DNA from: Cellvibrio sp. KY-GH-1
GTDB lineage: Bacteria; Pseudomonadota; Gammaproteobacteria; Pseudomonadales; Cellvibrionaceae
NCBI RefSeq assembly: GCF_008806975.1
Contig: NZ_CP031728.1
Coordinates: forward strand, 62,001 to 126,000
DNA: 64,000 nucleotides
Reading direction: 5' to 3'
Shown: piece by piece, positions 53,881 to 62,742 of the stretch
Layout of the letters: each line of letters starts with the position of its first letter
Numbering within the stretch: position 1 is the first letter of the stretch
Made by a program: the position numbers and the translations under genes
The notes under the pieces: generated by a model
Told to the model about the DNA's origin: nothing
Database searches by the model: none
What the model saw: only the letters and a program-made list of their open reading frames with translations

Positions 53881-56061
53881 TCAGGCAATTGCCTGCGAAT
53901 AACCCAACCCCAGATATTGTTCAAACTGCAGCGCCGGCATTGGTTTGCCGTATAAATAGCCTTGTCCTTCGTTGCATTTTTCGTTCATCAATGATGTGTG
54001 AGTGGCATCGGTTTCGATTCCCTCAGCAATAGTCTCCAGATTAAAACCCTGTGCCATGCCCAGAATTGCACCCACTACTGCTGCATCGCGCTTTGACGTC
54101 ACCATTCCTTGCACAAAAGACTGATCGATTTTAATACGCGTTACGGGATAATTTTTTAACAAGCTGAGGGACGCGTAGCCAGTACCAAAGTCATCGAATG
54201 CAATACCTAAACCATAATCTTTTAAACGCTGCAAATCGGAGAAAATGACTTTATCATTTTTCAGCACAATATTTTCAGTCACCTCCAATTCCAGGGCGGC
54301 AGGTGGTAAGCCATGTCTATCCAAGGCCTCCATAATTTCATCGACCAAATCTCCGGAGCGAAATTGCGCACCAAATAAATTAATGCCCATGCGGAACTGA
54401 GTGGCCCCCAGTCGCCGCCAATAGGCGGCTTGGCCGCAGGCCTCGTTGATAATCCAGGAGCCCACTGTTGCGGCTAGGGGGCCAGTCTCTAGTGCGGGTA
54501 AAAAGGCGGCGGGTGGGAGAATGCCGCGTTTGGGGTGATTCCAGCGCAGTAGCGCTTCTGCGCCGCTAACGACTCCGGTATCCAATTGGATTTGTGGTTG
54601 ATAAAACAGCATAAATTCGCCTTCATCAACGGCGCGATGTAATTCCAATCCATAGCGGCGTCTGGCCAAGGCTTCGGCACGTAATTCGGGTGTAAATAAA
54701 AAGAGTTGGCCGCGCCCCCCGCTCTTGGCTTTAAACAAGGCCAGGTCTGCATCGCCCACTAATTCCATGGCTTCTTGCGCCTGTGCCGGTGCAAACGCAA
54801 GGCCGCAGCTTGCAGTAATGCGTAGCAATTGGCCATGAACGTTTAAGGGCTGGGCAATTTGGTTAAGCATATCAACGGCCATGCGCGTTGCACGTTGAGT
54901 GTCAGTGAGTCCGGGCGCTAGAAGTGCGAATTCATCGCTACCCAAACGGCTCAAGGTAAAACTGGTATTGGTGTGCGCCATTAACCGCCGTGCGACTTCG
55001 CGCAAAATGTCATCGCCAACCCTTTGGCCAAGGGTATTGTTAATGTCTTTAAATCCGTCGAGATCGAAAATAAATACCGTTGCTGTAGCGGATTCAAACA
55101 AGGTATCTTCAACAGCGTGATAAAAGCGTGCGCGATTGGCAAGGCCGGTCAAAGAATCGCAATTGGCTTGATGTTGCAGCAATGTTTGTTGCCATTTATC
55201 GTCCCGTAAATTTTTTAGTATGGCTTCAAACTTAATTTGGCCTGCCTGTTTCCAACAAAATAATGAAAAACCAAAATGGATTTCCTGGGCATCCTGATTG
55301 ATTCCGTTAATTTCGGCGGGAATTTGCAAGCCCGCCAATGAGCCTGCACTAATTGCCTGGTTGATGAGTTGGTTGAACGCGGAGCGATCGGACGGTGCAA
55401 TTAATTTATCAAACAGCAACACATTTTTATCGTAGCGTTCGTAACCCAGTGTGCTAATCGCTATTTCATTCCATTCAAGAATGCGGCGTTTCTCATCGAA
55501 CCAAATAACCGGTGTGGATGAGCTGGCCGCATAGTGTTCGAAATCCGGACGTGCTTTTTCGCTATTAAATTTTATACGCTGTAACTCCAACCGATCACTC
55601 ACCATCTTGGCGAGTTCGGTCAAGCGCTGGCAATCATCGGCAGAAAAATTGTGGTGTGGTTTATCGTCGATAATACAGAGTGCACCCAGCGCGAGTCCTT
55701 CCGGGGAGTGCAGGGGGACACCGGCATAAAAGCGAATGGCGTTGCCAAGGACTAAGGGGTTATCGTGAAAGCGTTCATCCAGGCGCGCATCGGGAACAAC
55801 CATCACTTCTTGCTGATTAATTGCATGTGCGCAAAATGAAACATCGCGGCGCATATCCACTTTTCCTACGCCGACGCTGGCTGCAAAAAAAACCTGGTCG
55901 CTGCCAATCATATTTACCGCCGAGACTGGCATGTTAAACATCCGCGCCGCTATGTGGACTACAGGATCCAGGCTCTGCAGGCTCTGTTCTTCATTCAGCC
56001 CATAGTTGGCGAGTGCGCGTAGACGTTCAGCCTCATTAGGGAATATGGCAGGGCATTTCAT
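53881..56061 (-). CDS. GAF-PAS-GGDEF-EAL cyclic-di-GMP protein
   Basis: 726-residue cytosolic signalling protein without transmembrane helices: GAF domain (about 20-165), PAS (about 175-290), GGDEF (about 300-455) and EAL (about 470-720). The cyclase signature reads LGSDEF in place of GGDEF and is probably weak or inactive. The phosphodiesterase half keeps EALLRW, the Asn of TENIVL and DDFGTGYASLSLLKNYPV, so c-di-GMP hydrolysis is the likelier output. GAGGA lies eight bases before ATG 56061. It is a lone gene convergent with the GH97 gene. The signal bound by GAF is unknown. Confidence 0.88.
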   Translation of the reverse strand: MKCPAIFPNEAERLRALANYGLNEEQSLQSLDPVVHIAARMFNMPVSAVNMIGSDQVFFAASVGVGKVDMRRDVSFCAHAINQQEVMVVPDARLDERFHDNPLVLGNAIRFYAGVPLHSPEGLALGALCIIDDKPHHNFSADDCQRLTELAKMVSDRLELQRIKFNSEKARPDFEHYAASSSTPVIWFDEKRRILEWNEIAISTLGYERYDKNVLLFDKLIAPSDRSAFNQLINQAISAGSLAGLQIPAEINGINQDAQEIHFGFSLFCWKQAGQIKFEAILKNLRDDKWQQTLLQHQANCDSLTGLANRARFYHAVEDTLFESATATVFIFDLDGFKDINNTLGQRVGDDILREVARRLMAHTNTSFTLSRLGSDEFALLAPGLTDTQRATRMAVDMLNQIAQPLNVHGQLLRITASCGLAFAPAQAQEAMELVGDADLALFKAKSGGRGQLFLFTPELRAEALARRRYGLELHRAVDEGEFMLFYQPQIQLDTGVVSGAEALLRWNHPKRGILPPAAFLPALETGPLAATVGSWIINEACGQAAYWRRLGATQFRMGINLFGAQFRSGDLVDEIMEALDRHGLPPAALELEVTENIVLKNDKVIFSDLQRLKDYGLGIAFDDFGTGYASLSLLKNYPVTRIKIDQSFVQGMVTSKRDAAVVGAILGMAQGFNLETIAEGIETDATHTSLMNEKCNEGQGYLYGKPMPALQFEQYLGLGYSQAIA

Positions 56062-56552
56062 CAACGCATCCTCGAGTTGGGTTTTCTGGTTTGCTGCAGC
56101 TAACTATGAGTATAGGAAAGCAAAAAATGCGGGTAACACCAATGCGAAATAAAATGTGCCAATTTTTAGACAGATTTATCTTCTATAGATCTGTATCAAC
56201 TGTTGTTGCAGGGGTGCCGATTAAATACTTCTAACGCGCGGGCATCAGTGTTTCAGATGCCGGTTGTATGGATGCAGGCATTAGCGTGCCAGGCATAGAT
56301 GTACGCAGACGCTGCTCAGGGTAGAAATGGGTAGTTGCTAGAACAATCCGGGTGAGTTCAGACGTCAGGCTGTGTTTGAGTTAATTCGGTCTATGGGGGG
56401 AAGCAGCAAACAAGGTATTTAGGAGCTCGGAGTCTTCCAGGGAGGTTGTCGATATCACGAATTGCACCAGATTTTTTCTGGCATCCTCTTGAACCTGTGG
56501 GACCTTTCGGTGAAATTAGCAGCCTCAATTATCGATAACTAAAGAGAATAAT
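56062..56552. other. 491-base gap without a recognisable gene
   Basis: No open frame with a plausible ribosome-binding site or codon pattern is seen. It must contain promoters for the divergent GGDEF-EAL gene and the 180-residue membrane protein. It holds GC-skewed stretches with GGGAGGTTG near 56440 but no clear terminator, riboswitch or repeat. It could be a decayed gene or hold a small RNA. Confidence 0.4.
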
Positions 56553-57095
56553 ATGGAAACGAAATCTGTTTACGCCAGTCCCGCTAGTGATTTGCTGAAT
56601 AAAAATGCGGTGGTATGGGATGGTGATTTTATCAAAACCCAAAATCCAGCACGTTTGCCAGCATGCTGTATTGGGTGCGGTGCGGTCGATAAACTTGGGC
56701 AAACAGAGGAAAAATTAACTTACCTGAATCCGTTGACGTTTTTTTGGATACTGCTGAGCCCAATAGCGCTGATCATTGCTTACTTTGTATTCAGGAAACA
56801 ACTGAGTATCAGTTATAGTCGATGTGCGCCCTGTACAAAAAAAGCAACCTTGTGGGGAAATATCGCTAAAATTTCCTGGGTCCTGTTTGTTGTTGGAATT
56901 GTGGTGCGCATTTTAATAGGGAAGCAGTTTTTTATGTTGCAGATGATTGTTATTTTGGGCTCGCCATTGTTGGCTCTGTTTGCCACCGCAATGAAAGATA
57001 CGCAGTTGTCGGTGAAAGATTTCCGTGAACCGATTTTTGTATTAAAAGGGTTTAATAAAGCGTTTGTGGCAAAACTGAAAGGCCAATCTCGCTAA
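56553..57095 (+). CDS. Membrane protein with paired cysteines, unknown function
   Basis: 180 residues. The N-terminus SVYASPASDLL echoes the NPYxAPxAD start of the RDD protein at 26249-26713. Two helices at about 63-84 and a hydrophobic region at about 110-155 cross the membrane. Cysteines occur as CCIGCG (43-48) before the first helix and CAPC (near 93-96) after it, which could bind a metal or form a zinc-ribbon pair. AAAGAGAA precedes the ATG. I do not recognise a characterised family. It is convergent with the TauE gene across a terminator. Confidence 0.7.
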   Translation: METKSVYASPASDLLNKNAVVWDGDFIKTQNPARLPACCIGCGAVDKLGQTEEKLTYLNPLTFFWILLSPIALIIAYFVFRKQLSISYSRCAPCTKKATLWGNIAKISWVLFVVGIVVRILIGKQFFMLQMIVILGSPLLALFATAMKDTQLSVKDFREPIFVLKGFNKAFVAKLKGQSR

Positions 57096-57136
57096 GTTAA
57101 TTAATGTGTACTTTTATTTTTTGCGAGTGTTTAAAA

Positions 57137-57163
57137 AAACAGGCAGCCTATTGCTGCCTGTTT
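57137..57163. terminator. Terminator between the membrane protein and the TauE gene
   Basis: AAACAGGCAGC (57137-57147) with GCTGCCTGTTT (57153-57163). On the minus strand a TTTTTTT run follows, so it mainly ends the TauE transcript; the plus-strand tail is shorter. Confidence 0.88.
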
Positions 57164-57190
57164 ATAACGTTGATGAATGAAATTTTTTGA

Positions 57191-58156
57191 TCAACCGATC
57201 AATGCTTTATACAAATTAAACACCGAAATCCCACTAATCAATAATCCCACCAAAATCAACAAGGTTCTCGTAGAGAACTTTTTGCACGCATAAGCGGCGA
57301 ACGGTGCGGCGAATAATCCGCCAATAATCAAGCCCGCCACCACATGCCAAATGGTTTCATCGACCAGGATAAACAACGATGCGGCGCTGGTCAGTGTCAG
57401 GAAAAACTCGGCAAAGTTAACCGAACCAATGGTGGTGCGAGGGTCGTGGCCAGTACCAACCAGAGTGGTAGTAACTACCGGACCCCAACCGCCACCGCCT
57501 GAGGTATCCACAAAGCCACCAAGCAATGCCAATTTGGCCACGTGTTTGGGTTCGCTGTTACGGGTGGCGATATGTTTGCGAAACGCCTTGCTCAGTACAT
57601 AGATACCCATCAGCAATAAATAAACGGTAATAAATGGTTTCAGGGTTTTGCCATCGATTTGGGTTACCAGCAGGGCGCCGAGCAAGCCGCCGATAATGCC
57701 GGGAATCAGCAGACGCAAAAATAATTTCTTATCCACGTTGCCGAATTTAGCGTGGGAGATCCCCGAAACACCGGTAGTAAAAACCTCCGCCATATGTACC
57801 GAGGCACTAGCCAGGGCGGGGGATGCACCTGTCGCTAACAAAAAGCTGGTGGAGGTTAGGCCATAGGCCATGCCGAGGGCGCCGTCGACGATTTGGGCGA
57901 GCAAGCCGACCAGCAGGGCGTTCCAGAACATGGAATCATCCAGCGTGGTTTTGATAGCAGCGATGCCATCTTCCCAGCTACTGCCAAATAGTTGGGCCGC
58001 GCCCAGTGCTACTAATCCAACCAGGGTCAATATGGCGAACCACACGGCAGTGCGGATCACTGGGTGAAGGGGGATTTGCTCTACCGGTGGTAGGCCCAGG
58101 GCTTCATGCTCCTGGTTAATGGGGTTATCAGATAAATCGAGGTCGCGAATTTTCAT
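57191..58156 (-). CDS. TauE/SafE-family permease
   Basis: 321-residue inner-membrane protein with about eight transmembrane helices. It has a hydrophilic N-terminus of about 35 residues, then the family motifs DGALGMAYGLTSTSFLLATGASPALASASVHMAE (split by helices) and GGFVDTSGGGGWGPVVTTTLVG. TauE/SafE members export sulfite, sulfoacetate or other organic anions; the substrate here is unknown. A peroxiredoxin gene is divergent, and metY (sulfur assimilation) is 1.1 kb beyond it, mildly favouring a sulfur compound; this is inference. It is single-gene with its own terminator. Confidence 0.85.
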   Translation of the reverse strand: MKIRDLDLSDNPINQEHEALGLPPVEQIPLHPVIRTAVWFAILTLVGLVALGAAQLFGSSWEDGIAAIKTTLDDSMFWNALLVGLLAQIVDGALGMAYGLTSTSFLLATGASPALASASVHMAEVFTTGVSGISHAKFGNVDKKLFLRLLIPGIIGGLLGALLVTQIDGKTLKPFITVYLLLMGIYVLSKAFRKHIATRNSEPKHVAKLALLGGFVDTSGGGGWGPVVTTTLVGTGHDPRTTIGSVNFAEFFLTLTSAASLFILVDETIWHVVAGLIIGGLFAAPFAAYACKKFSTRTLLILVGLLISGISVFNLYKALIG

Positions 58157-58466
58157 TATTCAGTCCAGTTTTCTGGTAGGTATTGCCGTTCTGTCGAGGT
58201 GTTTATTCAGCGCTTTGTAAGCTTGGAGGGCATGCTATAGCGGTGGATTTGTGCTGGGAAATACTAAGTTTTTATGTGCTTATAACTTTCGGTATAACTG
58301 TATTCAGTTCTAAGCAAAGTCCAAAATAATCTTTTTCGATTGCTGAAGCGTGATCTATATTTTCGCAACTCAGGCTAGTGACTGACTGAAAAACGTTTGA
58401 AGACGTTCTTTTGAAAAAATATTTCGTCAAATAAACGCAATTAAAAAACAGCCGAAGGAGGCGAGA
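58157..58466. other. 310-base divergent intergenic region
   Basis: It holds the promoters of the TauE permease (left) and the peroxiredoxin (right). AT-rich toward the peroxiredoxin. AACGTTTGAAGACGTTC near 58394 contains two ACGTT units; TTGAAG there could be a -35 box. No clear operator is recognised, and no gene is seen. Confidence 0.4.
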
Positions 58467-59105
58467 ATGAGTTTACGTCTAGGTGATGAAGCACCCGATT
58501 TTATTCAGGAATCCACGCAGGGTACGATTAGTTTTCATCAATGGTTGGGGGATGGCTGGGGTGTGTTGTTTTCCCACCCGGCGGATTTTACCCCGGTGTG
58601 CACCACCGAATTGGGTTTGACTGCCAAGTTGAAAGACGAATTTGCCAAGCGCAATGTGAAAGCTATCGCGTTGAGTGTTGATCCGGTGGACTCGCACAAC
58701 AAGTGGATTAGTGACATAAACGAAACGCAACTGACTCAGGTGAATTTTCCAATCCTCGCCGATGCGGATCGCAAAGTATCCAGCCTTTACGACATGATTC
58801 ATCCCAACGCTAATGCTACCCTAACGGTGCGCTCCTTATTTATTATCGATCCGGCGAAAAAAATCCGTTTGATTATCACGTATCCTGCCAGTACTGGTCG
58901 TAATTTCGATGAAATCCTGCGCGTGATCGATTCGCTGCAATTAACCGAACACCACAAGGTGGCAACGCCAGGTAACTGGAAGTCTGGCGACGATGTGGTG
59001 ATAGTTCCCGCATTGCAAGATGCGGAAGAAATTGCCCGTCGTTTCCCTAAAGGCTACAAAGTAGTTAAGCCCTATCTGCGGTTGACGCCCGATCCACGGG
59101 GATAA
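58467..59105 (+). CDS. 1-Cys peroxiredoxin (Prx6 type)
   Basis: 212-residue cytosolic thiol peroxidase reducing hydrogen peroxide and organic hydroperoxides. The peroxidatic Cys45 is in HPADFTPVCTTELG; RSLFIIDP and TYPASTGRNFDEILRVIDS are the Prx6 signatures; the C-terminal domain is VATPGNWKSGDDVVI followed by PKGYKVVKPYLRLTP. No conserved resolving cysteine is seen, as in 1-Cys enzymes. A strong AAGGAGGCGAG ribosome-binding site precedes the ATG, predicting high expression. It is monocistronic with a strong terminator. Confidence 0.93.
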   Translation: MSLRLGDEAPDFIQESTQGTISFHQWLGDGWGVLFSHPADFTPVCTTELGLTAKLKDEFAKRNVKAIALSVDPVDSHNKWISDINETQLTQVNFPILADADRKVSSLYDMIHPNANATLTVRSLFIIDPAKKIRLIITYPASTGRNFDEILRVIDSLQLTEHHKVATPGNWKSGDDVVIVPALQDAEEIARRFPKGYKVVKPYLRLTPDPRG

Positions 59106-59155
59106 CTCGCCGCACTAAATCACTCGGGTCATGCACAGTAAAAAAGTGAACGTTA

Positions 59156-59190
59156 AAAAATAAGGGCGCCGGATGCGCCCTTATTTTTAT
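59156..59190. terminator. Terminator after the peroxiredoxin gene
   Basis: AAAAATAAGGGCGC (59156-59169) pairs with GCGCCCTTATTTTT (59175-59188), a 14-base stem with T and A tails on both sides, so it can serve both directions. Confidence 0.92.
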
Positions 59191-59271
59191 AGAACCCCCA
59201 GCGCCAATGAACCGGCTCCGGCTAACCAAGCACGGTATTTACGAGGCTTGTTTAGTGCGGGAATGACAAAC

Positions 59272-60561
59272 TTACACATTACTCAATGCCTGCTCCAAAT
59301 CCGCGAGCAAATCATCAATATGCTCTATACCCACTGACAATCGCACGGTATCCAATCCCACACCGGATTTCGCCAATTCTTCTGGTGATAATTGGCGGTG
59401 AGTCGTGGAGGCCGGGTGAGTAGCCAAAGATTTAGCATCGCCAATATTGACCAGCCGGGTAAACAGTTGCAGTGCATCCAGAAAACGCGCACCCGCCTCG
59501 CGGCCATCATCGGCTTTTAATCCAAAGGTTAATAAACCCGAGGCTTTGCCTTTGAGATATTTGCGCGCAAGTTCGTGATAGCGGTTGTTGGGTAAACCCG
59601 CGTAATTTACCCAATTTACTTTGGGATGTTTCTCCAGGTATTCGGCAATTTTCAACGTGTTGTCGTTAATGCGTTCCAGGCGTAGGGCGAGAGTTTCTAT
59701 GCCCTGCAAAATCAGAAATGCATTAAACGGTGAAAGCGCGGCGCCGGTGTTACGCAAGGGGACTACGCGGGCGCGGCCAATATAGGCAGCGGCGCCAAGT
59801 GCTTCGGTGTACACCACACCGTGGTAACTTACATCGGGTTCATTCAATCGTTTGAATTTTTGTTTGTAGCTTGCCCAGGGAAATTTTCCTGAATCCACGA
59901 TAGCGCCGCCCACACTGGTGCCATGCCCACCTAAATATTTTGTCAGTGAGTGCACAACTATGTCTGCACCGTGCTCAATCGGGCGCAATAAATACGGTGT
60001 GGCAACAGTGTTATCGACAATCAATGGCACGCCGTGCCGATGGGCAATTTCTGCGACACGTGCAATATCAGTGACGTTGCCTTGTGGATTGCCCAGCGAT
60101 TCCACAAAAATTGCCTTGGTGCGTTCATCAATTAACGGCTCAAAAGAATCCGGATTTAGATGATCCGCAAAGCGTGTGGTGATGCCATATTGCGGCAAGG
60201 TGTGCGCAAATAAATTGTAAGTGCCACCGTAAAGCGCGGAGGAGGAAACAATATTGTCTCCCGCTTCCGCGATGGTTTGTATCGCATAGGTAACTGCTGC
60301 CTGGCCGGATGCTAACGCCAACGCAGCAATTCCTCCCTCCAATGCCGCAACGCGCTTTTCCAGAACATCATTGGTGGGGTTCATGATGCGCGTATAAATA
60401 TTCCCGGCAACTTTTAAATCAAATAAATCCGCGCCATGTTGCGCGCTATCAAATGCATAGGCCACAGTTTGATAAATAGGTACTGCAACCGATTTTGTGG
60501 TTGGGTCCGGCGTGTAACCGGCATGTACCGATTGAGTTTCAAATTTCCAATGTTCAGACAT
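59272..60561 (-). CDS. metY: O-acetylhomoserine sulfhydrylase
   Basis: 429-residue PLP enzyme of the Cys/Met metabolism family that makes homocysteine from O-acetylhomoserine and sulfide. The N-terminus HWKFETQSVHAGYTPDPTTK, YTRIMNPTNDVLEKR, and the PLP-lysine motif VHSLTKYLGGHG (Lys208) are typical, as is the length. It gives direct sulfhydrylation as a route to methionine. No SAM riboswitch is visible upstream. The upstream 566 bases separate it from the divergent tonB operon. Confidence 0.93.
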   Translation of the reverse strand: MSEHWKFETQSVHAGYTPDPTTKSVAVPIYQTVAYAFDSAQHGADLFDLKVAGNIYTRIMNPTNDVLEKRVAALEGGIAALALASGQAAVTYAIQTIAEAGDNIVSSSALYGGTYNLFAHTLPQYGITTRFADHLNPDSFEPLIDERTKAIFVESLGNPQGNVTDIARVAEIAHRHGVPLIVDNTVATPYLLRPIEHGADIVVHSLTKYLGGHGTSVGGAIVDSGKFPWASYKQKFKRLNEPDVSYHGVVYTEALGAAAYIGRARVVPLRNTGAALSPFNAFLILQGIETLALRLERINDNTLKIAEYLEKHPKVNWVNYAGLPNNRYHELARKYLKGKASGLLTFGLKADDGREAGARFLDALQLFTRLVNIGDAKSLATHPASTTHRQLSPEELAKSGVGLDTVRLSVGIEHIDDLLADLEQALSNV

Positions 60562-61127
60562 GAAAGGCTCCGTTTTTCGAGTGTGTATAGAGGTTGTTAA
60601 AGAAGTTTTGTTGTGAAACTTGTGACGCGTGTAGTGGTTATTGCTGGAATTGCCACGGCAAACCTTGGTGGAAAAATCGCACGCACGCTGATTCTAGCGA
60701 CTCGCTTTACAATTCTGAAAGCCAAATAATTCATAAGCTTATGCGAACGTTTAAACGCTCCATTTAGCAAGTTTGAATTTTGTTGGCTGCGTTTATTTAA
60801 ACAGAGTTTAGTGTCATTTGTGAAAATAAACTGATTAATACCCAGCAAATTTTCTGCTGACAATTCAACAATCGCTATTCATGCCATGTGCCTTGTTGGG
60901 CGTTGAAGTTGTGACATATCGCATCGCCCGCACAATAAGCTGACTGTTTTCAAGGGTTTAAATACCAACGCTAAAAATAGTATTTCTTTGGCACGCTTGC
61001 TGCAAAACCCCTCGCAGCGGTGAATGATTATGCCTGCACACAATGTTGGATAAGCATTTGCAAATTGTTGTTTTTTGTAATCGCCACAAGCGATTCCAGT
61101 GAGCCCAACCCAGGGCGGGAGATATAT
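60562..61127. other. 566-base divergent region between metY and tonB
   Basis: No gene is seen. It contains the palindrome CGTTTAAACG near 60748, AT-rich DNA around 60780-60860, and a strong sigma-54 promoter candidate at 60988-61004 facing tonB. No Fur-like box and no copy of the 19229 inverted repeat were found. The length leaves room for enhancer-type activator sites. Confidence 0.5.
60988..61004 (+). promoter_or_regulatory. Sigma-54 (-24/-12) promoter candidate for tonB-exbB-exbD
   Basis: TTGGCACGCTTGCTGCA matches the consensus YTGGCACG-N4-TTGCW at all but one core base and has exact GG-GC spacing (GG 60990-60991, GC 61002-61003). The predicted start is near 61015, giving a 113-base leader before tonB. 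Which activator would act is unknown. Confidence 0.65.
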
Positions 61128-61913
61128 ATGAGTGCCCATGCATACTCAGAACCCTACAGTTATGATCGTCGCCATGCGCGCCATCAACTACGCCACACGC
61201 AACCTGTCGCCAAGCCACGCAAATCGGCTGATATCGTCAAATTAGTTCCGCGCGAATACAGCCTGGATAAACAAATTGAATTGGTCTATCCAAAATATCG
61301 CGGCGCATTAGGCGTTGTTGCATTGGCATTTATTATTGGTTTGCACTTTGCGGTGTTTGCCTACTTTTATTTCAAACCCGAAGTGCCAATTACCAAAGCG
61401 GAAATTCCGCCTATGACCATGGAACTGTATCGCCCACCGGTAGAGCAGCCACCACCATCGGTCATTCCGCCGGAAGAGGTGCCACCGCCGCCGCCGCCAA
61501 AAGTGGAAAAGCCACAACCGCCGGAAAATCCTAAGCCGAAACCGGTAGAAAAACCCAAGCCTGTACCGGTCCAACAAGTGGTAGAAACACCACCGCCTCC
61601 GCCGCCGCAACCAGTTGCACCGCCAGTGACGCCAGCAACGGCAAATCCAGGTTACTTGCGCAACCCGGCGCCGGAGTATCCAGAGTTGGCAGTAGAGCGC
61701 GGTTGGGAAGGTACAGTTATTTTAAATGTGCATGTGTTAGGTAATGGCAAGCCTTCATCGGTGGAAGTGAAAACTTCCAGCGGACGCAACGTGTTGGATA
61801 AGGCGGCGATAGATACGGTAAGGCGCTGGTCATTTGTACCGGCCAAGCAGGGCGAAACGCCAGTGGATTCCTGGGTAGAAGTGCCGATTGATTTCAAATT
61901 ATCGAATTCATAA
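61128..61913 (+). CDS. tonB: TonB energy-transducing protein
   Basis: 262-residue inner-membrane-anchored protein that carries energy from ExbB-ExbD to outer-membrane receptors. Cytosolic N-terminus of about 60 residues, longer than in E. coli TonB; one transmembrane helix at about 64-84 (VVALAFIIGLHFAVFAYFYF); a proline-rich spacer at about 100-175 with PPPPPPKVEKP and KPKPVEKPKPVPV; and a TonB C-terminal domain at about 180-262 (NPAPEYPELAVERGWEG, AAIDTVRRWSFVPAK). ATG 61128 has GGGAG six bases upstream; the frame is open 36 codons earlier but without signal. It is the first gene of tonB-exbB-exbD and could serve the zinc and B12 receptors in this window. Confidence 0.92.
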   Translation: MSAHAYSEPYSYDRRHARHQLRHTQPVAKPRKSADIVKLVPREYSLDKQIELVYPKYRGALGVVALAFIIGLHFAVFAYFYFKPEVPITKAEIPPMTMELYRPPVEQPPPSVIPPEEVPPPPPPKVEKPQPPENPKPKPVEKPKPVPVQQVVETPPPPPPQPVAPPVTPATANPGYLRNPAPEYPELAVERGWEGTVILNVHVLGNGKPSSVEVKTSSGRNVLDKAAIDTVRRWSFVPAKQGETPVDSWVEVPIDFKLSNS

Positions 61914-61992
61914 CGCGTCGCTTTCGCAAAAAATGTTGTAAAAATTTTTTTATTTATTTGTGTTAATTCGAAATTGATTAGGAAGAAATATT

Positions 61993-62742
61993 ATGTCTGA
62001 GCTGTACCAGCATATCGTTGAGTGGACTTTGTGGGCGCTGATCGCGTTTTCAATTATTACTTGGACCTTGATTGTCATTAAAGGCGTTCAACACTTTACC
62101 CTGTCGCGCCAGAATCGCCGCTTCACCAAAACCTTTTGGTCAGCAGCAGATTTACATGCAGCAGCGTCTTTTGAAAAATACGTAGGCGCTACAGCACGTG
62201 TTGCGGCGGCTGGTTTCCAAACCCTGCGCAATGCCGATGCAAGTGCAGCAACGGATTTGGAACACAGCTGGGATCGTCAGGATTTACTGGAACGTCATTT
62301 GCGCCAGCAAATCCAGAAGGAGCGACGCTCACTGGAAAATGGTTTAGCGATTTTGGCATCCATTGGCAACACCGCGCCCTTTGTGGGGCTGTTCGGTACC
62401 GTGTTTGGCATTATCCAGGCGCTCACGCAAATTACGGCCACCAAATCCGCCAGTATTGAAGTGGTTGCTGGCCCCATCGGTGAAGCACTGATTGCAACCG
62501 GTATTGGTATTGCTGTGGCTGTGCCTTCGGTACTGGCCTACAACTTTTTCTTGCGCCGCGTGAAATTAATCGCTGCCGATCTGGATGATTTCGCAACTGA
62601 TTTTATCAGCCTGGTGCAAAAATCTGGTTTCCGTATTAAAGCATCGGCGCCCGTTGTTAAAGCCGCACAGGTGCAACCGGTAGTGCGTGAAGGCAAATCG
62701 GAATTAAATAAACCCGACAACGGTAAAGAGGTATTTGCGTAA
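61993..62742 (+). CDS. exbB: ExbB/TolQ-family proton channel subunit
   Basis: 249-residue inner-membrane protein with three transmembrane helices: about 12-32, then after a cytosolic loop two near 120-145 and 165-190. The MotA/TolQ/ExbB signature is ASIGNTAPFVGLFGTVFGII followed by GPIGEALIATGIGIAVAVPSVLAYNFF. It forms the proton-driven motor with ExbD for TonB. A GGAAG lies upstream of the ATG. It follows tonB by 79 bases and overlaps exbD by one base (TAATG), so all three are one operon. Confidence 0.93.
   Translation: MSELYQHIVEWTLWALIAFSIITWTLIVIKGVQHFTLSRQNRRFTKTFWSAADLHAAASFEKYVGATARVAAAGFQTLRNADASAATDLEHSWDRQDLLERHLRQQIQKERRSLENGLAILASIGNTAPFVGLFGTVFGIIQALTQITATKSASIEVVAGPIGEALIATGIGIAVAVPSVLAYNFFLRRVKLIAADLDDFATDFISLVQKSGFRIKASAPVVKAAQVQPVVREGKSELNKPDNGKEVFA

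Noticed and set aside
60562..60900. Possible SAM riboswitch or MetJ sites upstream of metY
   Set aside because: No aptamer core and no AGACGTCT-like repeats were seen.
61308..61610. Arg/Trp- and Gly-rich minus-strand frames under tonB
   Set aside because: They only mirror the proline-rich TonB spacer read in reverse.
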